Source: RHKX01 sp963745755
GTDB lineage: Bacteria > Actinomycetota > Thermoleophilia > Solirubrobacterales > 70-9
Reading direction: 5' to 3'
Length of the DNA: 64,000 bases
Assembly (NCBI GenBank): GCA_963745755.1
Contig: CAVUYP010000001.1
Location: 2,108,001 to 2,172,000 of the forward strand
Shown in pieces: positions 7,974 through 14,328 of this stretch. Under the pieces are notes generated by a model, which was not told the origin of the DNA, did not search any database, and saw only the letters and a program-made list of their open reading frames with translations. The first letter of the stretch is position 1; each line of letters begins with the position of its first letter. The position numbers were made by a program, and so were the translations under genes.

Positions 7974-8954
7974 GCGCCGATGTGACGTTCCGGGCGATGG
8001 GCTCCGAGATCCGGCTGATCGTCGGCGATCCCGGCCCGGCCGGGATCGACCCCGGCGCGGCAGTCGACGACGCCCGCGATTTCATCGAGGAGTTCGAGCA
8101 GTGCCTGTCGCGGTTCCGCCCCGACAGCGAGCTCTGCGCCCTCAATGCGTACGTGGGCGACGTCGTCCCGGCGTCGCCGCTGCTCCGCGACGCGGTCAGC
8201 GCCGGAGTCGCGGCGGCAGAGCGGACCGGCGGGCTCGTCGATCCGACCCTGGTCGACGAGATCGAGACGGCCGGCTACGTCGCCAGCCGCGAGGGGGCGA
8301 GCCCGGTCCGGCTCGCCGACGCGCTGGCGCTGGCGCCCGCCCGGGTGCCCGCCCGCGGCAACCCGGCCCGCCGCTGGGCGATGATCACGGTCGACGAGGA
8401 GGCCGGCGTGATCCGCCGTCCCGCCGGCACCCGCTTCGACAGCGGCGGCATCGGCAAGGGCCTGGCGGCGGACCTGCTCGCCGAGCGCCTCGCCGGGCAG
8501 ACGCGGTTCGTGATCGGCTGCGGCGGCGACCTCCGCGTCGGCGGCACCGAGCCGGAGAGCTTCGAGGTGCTCGTCGAGCACCCGCTGACCGGCGAGCAGG
8601 ACCAGCGGATCCGCATGGACGGCGGCGCCGTCGCCACCTCGGGCCTGAACGTCCGCGTCTGGCGCCGCGCCGACGGCCACTACGCCCACCATCTGATCGA
8701 CCCCTGGACCGGCGAGCCGGCCTGGACCGGCCTGGTCGGGGCGACGGCGCTGGCGCCGACCGGCGTCGAGGCCGAGACGCGTCGCCAAGGCGGCGCTGCT
8801 CTCCGGGCCCGAGGGCGCCCGGCGGCGCCTCGCCGAACACGGCGGCGTGATCTTTCACGAGGACGGCGAGGCCGAGCCGGTCGGCCCGATCGACATCGCG
8901 CCGAAGCTGACCCTGGCGGTTCCGGCGGCGCTGCTGAAGGGGGTGGCGGCATGA
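7970..8954 (+). CDS. apbE: ApbE-like FAD:protein FMN transferase (one frameshift)
   Basis: ApbE attaches FMN covalently to Thr/Ser of exported flavoproteins, using FAD and Mg2+. About 327 residues after repair. Visible family features: FRAMGSEIRLIV at the start, FEQCLSRFRPDSELCALN (FSxFxxxSxxxxLN-type motif), the glycine-rich FDSGGIGKGLAADLLAERL, VIGCGGDLRVGG, and HHLIDPWTGEPA (the conserved HIIDPxTG). A one-base insertion near 8778 diverts the frame. In the corrected frame it continues AKAALLSGPEGARRRLAEHGG and stops at 8954, overlapping the next ATG. No N-terminal lipoprotein signal is seen, unlike many ApbE proteins. No classical FMN-binding acceptor is encoded nearby, so its target is open. 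Confidence 0.85.
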
Positions 8955-9635
8955 CCCCGGCGGTCCACGACCACGTCTGGTGGCTCGCCAGCCGCGCCTC
9001 CGGGCTCGTCGCGCTCGGCCTGATCACCGCGTCGGTCGTGCTCGGGCTGCTGATGTCGGCGAAGGTGATGCGGAAGCCGGGCCGGGCCCGGACGATGGTC
9101 GCGCTGCACGAGCAGCTCGCCCTCGGCGGCCTGCTGGCGATCGCGATCCACGGCATCACCCTGCTCGGCGACGCGTTCCTCAATCCCGGCCTGAAGGGGA
9201 TCCTGCTGCCCGGCGCGATCGACTACCGGCCGCTCTGGGTCGGGCTCGGAATCGGCTCCGGCTACCTGGCGGCGGCGCTCGGGCTCAGCTTCTACGCCCG
9301 CAAGAGCATCGGCCCGCGACTGTGGCGGAAGGCGCACCGGGCGACGATCGTCGTCTACGGGCTCGCCGTCGCCCACACGCTCGGCGCCGGCACCGACGCC
9401 TCGACCCCGTGGCTGCGCGCCTGGCTGTACGTGACGGCGCCGCTGGTCGCCGGCCTGCTCGTCGTCCGAATGACCGAGCCGTGGCGTCGCAGGCGCCGCG
9501 CCGCCGCCCGGCCGCCGCGCCCGGCGCCGACGATCGCGCCCGCGCCCGGGCCGGCCGCTGACCTCGCCGACGCTGGCACGGGCCCAGGCCCGGGCGCAGC
9601 TGCGGACCCAGGTCGAGACGGAGCAGGCGGCATGA
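8951..9635 (+). CDS. Ferric-reductase-like transmembrane haem protein (one frameshift near its end)
   Basis: Integral membrane protein of about 227 residues with five or six predicted helices. Two His pairs stand at positions expected for b-type haem: His53 and His67 (13 residues between) and His129 and His142 (12 between), in the contexts ALHEQLALGG, IAIHGITLLGD and KAHRATIVV, AVAHTLGAGTD. This is the pattern of ferric-reductase-like/MsrQ-type domains, which pass electrons across the membrane. The C-terminus becomes Pro/Ala-rich. A shift near 9555 is needed to reach TLARAQARAQLRTQ and the stop at 9635, which overlaps the next ATG; without it the frame runs falsely into the reductase. It sits between ApbE and the FAD reductase, fitting a cytoplasm-to-outside electron path. 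Confidence 0.75.
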
Positions 9636-10852
9636 GCGCCGATCGCAACGGCGTCGTCATCGCCGGCGGCGGCCTCGCCGCCCAGCGCTGCGCGGAGACG
9701 CTCCGCAAGCGCGGCTACGAGGCGCCGGTGCGGATCGTCGCCGCCGAGGACGAGGCGCCCTACGACCGTCCGCCGCTCTCCAAGGACGTCGCGGCGGGCG
9801 CCGCCGACGGCGAGTCGGTCCGCTTCCGCGACCGCGGCTGGTACGACGACAACGCCGTCGAGCTGCTGCTCGGCCGCCGCGCCGCCGGCCTCGACCCCGG
9901 CACCCGCCGGCTCGACCTCGACGACGGCAGCGCGCTCGGCTACGACGACCTGCTGATCGCGACCGGCGCCGCGCCGCGCTCGCTGCCGATGCTGGCGGGC
10001 TACGAGAACGCCTTCCCGCTGCGGACCCTGGCCGACGCGCGCCGGCTCAACGGCGAGCTGCGGCCCGGTGCCCGGCTGGCCATCGTCGGCGCCGGCTTCA
10101 TCGGCCAGGAGGTCGCCGCGACGGCTCGCGCCGAGGGGGTCGAGGTGACGATCGTCGAGGCGCTCGATCTGCCGCTGGAGGCGATCCTCGGCGCCGACGT
10201 CGGCCGCTGGATCGTCGATACGCACCGCGACGAGGGCGTCCGCGTGCTCACCGGCGCGATGCTCACCGCCGCGGCCGGCAACGGCCGCGTCGAGCAGCTC
10301 ACGCTCGGCGACGGCGAGCGACTCGACTGTGATGCGGTCGTCGTCGGCGTCGGCGTCGCGCCGGCGGCCGGATGGGTCGCCGGCAGCGGCCTCGACCCGG
10401 CCGGCATCGCCACCGACGCGGCCGGCCGAACCGCGATCCCCCATATCTACGCGGCCGGCGACGTCTCACGCCCCTTCGACGCCCGGCGCGGCGAGCACGT
10501 CCGCACCGAGCACTGGGACGCGGCGAGCCGTCAGGGTGTCGCCGTCGCGGCGGCGATCCTCGGCGAGACGCCGCGGCCGCCGGCGCTGCCGAGCTTCTGG
10601 AGCGACCAGTACGGGCTGCGGATCCAGTACGTCGGCCACGCCGAGGGTGCCGACGAGGCGCGGATCAGCGGCGATCCCGGCGCCCGCGACTTCCACGTCC
10701 TCTACCAGCGCGGCGGCCGGCCGGTGGCGGCGCTGGCCGTCGGCCGCCCGCGCGAGCTCGCCGCGATGCGGCGGCTGATCGAGAGCGACGGCGAGACCGA
10801 CCCCCAACCGACCGACAGCCATGAGGCACCGACAAAGGAGATGAGCAGATGA
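9632..10852 (+). CDS. FAD-dependent ferredoxin reductase (BphA4-type)
   Basis: NAD(P)H:ferredoxin oxidoreductase of 406 residues in the two-dinucleotide-binding flavoprotein family. FAD-binding GVVIAGGGLAAQRCAETLR at about 7-25 and YDRPPLSKDV near 45-54; DDLLIATGAAPRSL near 110; NAD-binding LAIVGAGFIGQEVAATARAE near 149-168; IYAAGDVSR with the FAD-contacting Asp near 270; and the C-terminal reductase domain starting EHVRTEHWDAASRQG. The ATG at 9632 overlaps the upstream stop (ATGA). It overlaps the ferredoxin start by ATGA at 10849-10852, so reductase and ferredoxin are probably made together. Such pairs usually serve P450s or oxygenases, but no oxygenase is encoded here. Confidence 0.9.
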   Translation: MSADRNGVVIAGGGLAAQRCAETLRKRGYEAPVRIVAAEDEAPYDRPPLSKDVAAGAADGESVRFRDRGWYDDNAVELLLGRRAAGLDPGTRRLDLDDGSALGYDDLLIATGAAPRSLPMLAGYENAFPLRTLADARRLNGELRPGARLAIVGAGFIGQEVAATARAEGVEVTIVEALDLPLEAILGADVGRWIVDTHRDEGVRVLTGAMLTAAAGNGRVEQLTLGDGERLDCDAVVVGVGVAPAAGWVAGSGLDPAGIATDAAGRTAIPHIYAAGDVSRPFDARRGEHVRTEHWDAASRQGVAVAAAILGETPRPPALPSFWSDQYGLRIQYVGHAEGADEARISGDPGARDFHVLYQRGGRPVAALAVGRPRELAAMRRLIESDGETDPQPTDSHEAPTKEMSR

Positions 10853-11055
10853 CCCTGATCCCGACCATCGACGAAGGCGGCTGCAGCGCCCACGGCGACT
10901 GCGTCGCGATCGCGCCGACGGCGTTCGCGCTCGAGGAGACCGCGGTCGTGATCGGCACCGCGACCGACGAGGAGCTGATCGCCGCGGCGGAGGCCTGTCC
11001 GGCGCTGGCGATCACGCTGACCGACGCGAGCACCGGCCAGGTGGTCTTCCCCTGA
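10849..11055 (+). CDS. Small [3Fe-4S] ferredoxin
   Basis: A 68-residue ferredoxin. Cluster ligands: Cys12 and Cys18 in the motif CSAHGDC, in which the second Cys of a [4Fe-4S] site is replaced by His (CxxHxxC), and a third Cys in EACPALAI near position 49. That pattern is typical of [3Fe-4S] ferredoxins that partner P450s. As last gene of the ApbE operon and overlapping the reductase by four bases, it likely carries electrons from the FAD reductase to another member, the haem membrane protein being the only candidate in the operon. The protein is acidic, as usual for such carriers. Confidence 0.88.
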   Translation: MTLIPTIDEGGCSAHGDCVAIAPTAFALEETAVVIGTATDEELIAAAEACPALAITLTDASTGQVVFP

Positions 11056-11120
11056 GCCGGCGGCCGGTCAGCCGAGCGGGCGCCGGGGCAGCCGGGGCTC
11101 GACCGGGCTGACCGCGACGG

Positions 11121-11264
11121 TCAGGCCGGCGGACCGCCGCGGAGCTCGCGGATCGCGACGAAGATCATGATCAGGCTGGCGACGATCTCGACGATCCGCG
11201 CCCAGCTCGCCTGATCCGTGGAGACGACGGCGACGGCGAGAAAGAGGATCCCGACCGCCAGCAC
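11121..11264 (-). CDS. Possible small hydrophobic membrane protein (47 aa)
   Basis: The minus strand encodes, from a GTG at 11264, a hydrophobic segment (LAVGILFLAVAVV), a short polar turn with STDQASW, and a second hydrophobic stretch (IVEIVASLIMIFVAIRELRGG). An upstream in-frame TAG bounds it. Two short helices in a hairpin would be expected. It occupies the otherwise empty stretch 11056-11334. There is no clear ribosome-binding site or family, so this is a tentative call from reading-frame character only. Confidence 0.35.
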   Translation of the reverse strand: MLAVGILFLAVAVVSTDQASWARIVEIVASLIMIFVAIRELRGGPPA

Positions 11265-11334
11265 GATGATTGGCCGGAGGCGATCTCGTGAGATCGGTCG
11301 ACCCTACTTCGTCGTGAGGCGGCGGAGCGGGCTC

Positions 11335-11595
11335 CTAGCCCTCGACGAGCATCAGCAGGGTCTCGGGGCTAACGCCGTCGTGCTTCATCGCCGCCGCCGC
11401 CTCCTCGCCCTGCAGCGCCGTCTCGAGAGTGCCCATGTCGGGTGTCTCGATCAGCACTCCGACCCGGTTCGATCCCTGCGGGTCGCGGAAGGTCCGCACC
11501 GACATCCCGTGGGCTGCGAAGAACTCCTCGCGCTTCGGCGAAGCGAGCCAGTGATCGACGTCGTCCACCTCGTGAAAGGCGATTACGGTCTCCAT
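11335..11595 (-). CDS. Small uncharacterised protein (86 aa)
   Basis: Start placed at the ATG of METVIAFHEVDD (11595), because the preceding GGAG-rich sequence makes a suitable ribosome-binding site; an in-frame start 21 codons further up is unlikely. The sequence alternates beta- and helix-like segments (METVIAFHEV, DHWLASPKREEFFAAHG, SVRTFRDP, VGVLIETPDMGTLETALQG), the profile of a small ferredoxin-like alpha/beta barrel or dimeric stress/monooxygenase-like domain. No catalytic residue can be assigned. It lies downstream of the YHYH lipoprotein gene on the same strand, with about 100 nt between. Confidence 0.65.
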   Translation of the reverse strand: METVIAFHEVDDVDHWLASPKREEFFAAHGMSVRTFRDPQGSNRVGVLIETPDMGTLETALQGEEAAAAMKHDGVSPETLLMLVEG

Positions 11596-11697
11596 CTCAT
11601 CTCCTTCCCCGCAGCGCCCGACAGGACCTGCGCGGCCTCGAATTCTGCCGCCGAGCACCCTATTCGATCGGCGATCTCCCGCTCGCGAAATCGGTGC

Positions 11698-12768
11698 TCA
11701 GGCACCGCCGCCGGGTGGCGCCCCGGCGCCGGGGTCGAGGGCGCCGAGATCCTCGTCCTCGGAGGGGGTGCCGCGGAAGCAGCCGATCGTGTAGGGGTAC
11801 TCGTAGGTCGCGTGGTAGTGGTACATCTCGACCTGCTTGCCGTCCCACTCGATCTCGTGGGTGTGGCCGTGGCACTCGTCGAGGTCGCCGTTGGTGAGCG
11901 TCTCGCCGTCCTCGCCGAAGCGGCCGTAGATCCCGAACCCGTCGATCGCGTAGCCGACCAGCGGTGAGTGGCCGTCGCCGGCGGGGTCGTCGATGCACGA
12001 GCTCAGCGAGTGGTAGTGGTAGGCGCCGGTCCGCTCCGGATGGCCGTCGCACTCGTCCTGGATCTCGTGCGCGACCGCGTCGCGGCCGGGCCCGTCGAGG
12101 GCGTTGAACAGGTAGCCGCCGTCGAGCAGCACCCCGATCGCGCCGAGCGATGTGCAGCTGGCCGCGTCGGCCTGCTTCGGGTTCGCCGGCAGATCGACCT
12201 CGAAGTCCTGAGCGATGATCTGGTTCGGGTTGCGGTCGTACTCGTAGGCCTTCGTGTCGGCGGCGACCGGGAACTCGCCGGTCGGCTCGTCGGGGAGGTC
12301 GTTGCCGGTGATCACCCGCTTGCCGCCCTCGACGGCGACATCGAACTGGGCCGGCTGCATGATCTCGCCGGGCACCGCGACCTTCTTCTCGGCGTTCCAG
12401 GTGCCGGCGTCGGTGTTGATCCAGGGTCCGTCGACGAGCGCGCCGCCGGCGTTGTCGGGGAAGTCGACCTGACAGGAGAAGACGCTGCCGGTCTCCGGCT
12501 CGAGCGAGATGTAGCCGTCGCCGAGCGGCAGCTTCGTCAGGTCGACGTCGTCGGGGACGCCGGTCGTCGTCACGCCGCCGCTCGGCGTGTCGGCGCCGGC
12601 GAGGCCGCCGGCGACGGTCGTCTCGTCGCCGCTCTCGTCGTCGCCGCCGAAGCAGCCGCTGAGCGGGATCAGGACCAGCATCGCGACGAGGATCAGGACC
12701 GGGGGCAGCCAGCGGCGAAGCCGTGGCCGGCCCGCGTCGCTGGGTCTGTCGGTGCGCCGCTCGTCCAT
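11698..12768 (-). CDS. YHYH-domain lipoprotein
   Basis: A 356-residue exported lipoprotein. A basic N-terminus (RPRLRRW), hydrophobic core and lipobox L-S-G-C at Cys39 precede an acidic linker. The mature protein contains two copies of the Y-H-Y-H motif (GAYHYHSLSSC and EMYHYHATYEYPYT) and the intervening VGYAIDGFGIYG and DLDECHGHTHEIEW, matching the YHYH protein family (PF14240). Paired Cys and clustered His suggest metal or disulphide stabilisation, but the family has no established function. Seven Cys occur in the mature part, including the lipidated one. It stands alone between glutaminase and the small gene at 11335, all on the minus strand. Confidence 0.85.
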   Translation of the reverse strand: MDERRTDRPSDAGRPRLRRWLPPVLILVAMLVLIPLSGCFGGDDESGDETTVAGGLAGADTPSGGVTTTGVPDDVDLTKLPLGDGYISLEPETGSVFSCQVDFPDNAGGALVDGPWINTDAGTWNAEKKVAVPGEIMQPAQFDVAVEGGKRVITGNDLPDEPTGEFPVAADTKAYEYDRNPNQIIAQDFEVDLPANPKQADAASCTSLGAIGVLLDGGYLFNALDGPGRDAVAHEIQDECDGHPERTGAYHYHSLSSCIDDPAGDGHSPLVGYAIDGFGIYGRFGEDGETLTNGDLDECHGHTHEIEWDGKQVEMYHYHATYEYPYTIGCFRGTPSEDEDLGALDPGAGAPPGGGA

Positions 12769-12866
12769 CGCTCGCGTCTCTCACTACTCGGCGGCGGCAG
12801 GGAGACCTTTAGTCCTGCAGCCGAGCGCCTGGGCGGGATCCGGGCGTCCGGGTCGTGGACCGGCGA

Positions 12867-13862
12867 TCAGTCGGGTGCCGAGCCGGGCACGCCAACCCGT
12901 CGCCACGGACGGTCGGGGTCGAAGAGGTGCATGTCGAACTCCTGCGAGAGGTCCTCGAACGTCCGCAGGCCGCGGACGCTGTTGCCGTGCTCGTCGAGGC
13001 GCGGTGAGAAGACCGCGACGCCGCCGACTCCGGGGAGGATGCCGAGGATCCCGCCGCCGACGCCGCTCTTCGCCGGGATGCCGACGGAGTACGCCCACTC
13101 GCCGGCGTAGTCGTACATGCCGCAGGTCAGGGCGATCGTGAGCATGTCCCGCGTGACGTCACGGGGGACGACCTGCTCGCCCGTCCGTGGATGAACCCCG
13201 TGGTTGGCGATCGTCGCTCCGATCACCGCCAGGTCGTCGGCCGTCACGAGCACCGAGCACTGCCCGAAGTACAGGTCCAGGGTCTCCTCGACCCGGTCCT
13301 CGATGATCCCCCGGCTCAGCATCAGGTAGGCGATGGCGCGATTGCGGTTGCCGGTCGCGCGCTCGGAAGCCCACACCGACCGGTCGAGCTCCGGCCGGCG
13401 GCCGAGGTAGCGCTCGTACATCGATCGGACCTGCTCGATCCGCTCGCCGACGTCATCGCCGACGACGAGGTCGGTGACGGCGATGGCACCGGCGTTGACC
13501 ATCGGATTCGGTGCCCGGTTGTCGTGCTCGTCGAGGGCGATCGCGTTGAAGCTCTCGCCGGTCGGCGCGACGCCGACGCGGGCCAGCACCTTCTCGCGGC
13601 CGTGGGTCTCGAGGGCGAGCCCGTAGAGGAGCAGCTTCGAGATCGACTGGATCGTGAAGCGATGCTCGCAGTCGCCGAGTGCAGCGTGCCTGTCGTCGAC
13701 GGTGACCGCCGCGATCGCGAACAGGTCCGGATCAACCTCGGCCAGCTCCGGGATGTAGGAGGCGGGCGTCCCCTCGGCGAGCGGCGCGTACTTCTCGTGC
13801 AGGCGCCCGCAGACGCTCTCGAACCACTCGAGCCGCGCCTGGCGATCGTCGACCTCGCTCAC
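12867..13862 (-). CDS. glsA: Glutaminase A
   Basis: Hydrolyses L-glutamine to glutamate and ammonia; 331 residues, close to the family norm of about 305-330. It has the serine-dependent beta-lactamase-like fold: nucleophile/base pair in FTIQSISKLLLYGLAL (S-x-x-K), EHDNRAPNPMVNAGAIAV, a Tyr-containing LTCGMYDYAGEWAYSVGIPAKSGVGGGI near 255-280, and FSPRLDEHGNSVRG at the C-terminus. The GTG start at 13862 (VSEVDDRQ) is supported by TAGGAT 8 nt upstream; the longer in-frame N-terminus to 13988 lacks such support. The gene is intact and is divergent from the alkyltransferase-like gene. No STAS or ankyrin extension is present. Confidence 0.92.
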   Translation of the reverse strand: MSEVDDRQARLEWFESVCGRLHEKYAPLAEGTPASYIPELAEVDPDLFAIAAVTVDDRHAALGDCEHRFTIQSISKLLLYGLALETHGREKVLARVGVAPTGESFNAIALDEHDNRAPNPMVNAGAIAVTDLVVGDDVGERIEQVRSMYERYLGRRPELDRSVWASERATGNRNRAIAYLMLSRGIIEDRVEETLDLYFGQCSVLVTADDLAVIGATIANHGVHPRTGEQVVPRDVTRDMLTIALTCGMYDYAGEWAYSVGIPAKSGVGGGILGILPGVGGVAVFSPRLDEHGNSVRGLRTFEDLSQEFDMHLFDPDRPWRRVGVPGSAPD

Positions 13863-13870
13863 CGCGACCG

Positions 13871-13876
13871 ATCCTA
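13871..13876 (-). promoter_or_regulatory. Putative -10 hexamer TAGGAT, leaderless promoter of glsA
   Basis: TAGGAT on the minus strand lies 8 nt before the GTG at 13862 and decides the choice of start. Confidence 0.4.
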
Positions 13877-14002
13877 CGGCCCGGATCGAGCTCTGGCGTG
13901 GTTCGGCGCCGGCGCGTTGCGGATCTCTGACGTTGGTGGCGCCACCCGTGCGTCCGGTTGCGCCATCGTGTGCGCCGACGGTCAGCACGGAGGAGGCGCA
14001 CG

Positions 14003-14311
14003 ATGCCGGCAGGCGAGCGAGACGACGAGGAGCGGGAGCGGCGGATCATCGCCCTGGTCAGGTCGGTGCCGGAGGGCTTCGTGACCACCTACGGGGACCT
14101 CTGCCCGGAGGCGCCGCGACTGCCGGGGCGGATCCTCGCGACGGCGACCGAGGACGTGCCGTGGCACCGGATCGTCCGCGCCGACGGGTCCGTCGCCCAG
14201 GGCGAGCGCCAGCGCCGGCTGCTGCGTGCCGAGGGCATCCCGTTCGCCGGCGGGCGCGTCGACATGGACGCTGCCCATCTGCCACGAGAGGCCCTGCTCG
14301 AGAACCGCTGA
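14003..14311 (+). CDS. Alkyltransferase-like protein (ATL, MGMT-family)
   Basis: A 102-residue protein made only of the DNA-binding domain of O6-alkylguanine-DNA alkyltransferase (PF01035). Family features: VTTYGDLCPEAPRLPGRILA, and VPWHRIVRADG, in which the alkyl-accepting Cys of PCHR is replaced by Trp. That substitution defines ATL proteins, which bind O6-alkylguanine without repairing it and pass the lesion to nucleotide excision repair. RVDMDAAHL follows. The start at ATG 14003 is preceded by AGGAGG at 13991-13996, an unusually strong ribosome-binding site for this window. It is convergent with the c-di-GMP protein gene. A role in flagging alkylated DNA is known for the family; none is shown here. 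Confidence 0.88.
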   Translation: MPAGERDDEERERRIIALVRSVPEGFVTTYGDLCPEAPRLPGRILATATEDVPWHRIVRADGSVAQGERQRRLLRAEGIPFAGGRVDMDAAHLPREALLENR

Positions 14312-14328
14312 GCTGCCGGGTATCGGCG

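Noticed and set aside
6890..8788. A 632-codon minus-strand frame antisense to the ApbE operon
   Set aside because: Antisense shadow with low-complexity composition and no motif; overlaps four supported genes.
7970..10852. A single 960-codon frame joining ApbE, the haem membrane protein and the FAD reductase
   Set aside because: It results from shifts near 8778 and 9555. Separate start codons with ATGA overlaps (8951, 9632) and family lengths show three proteins.
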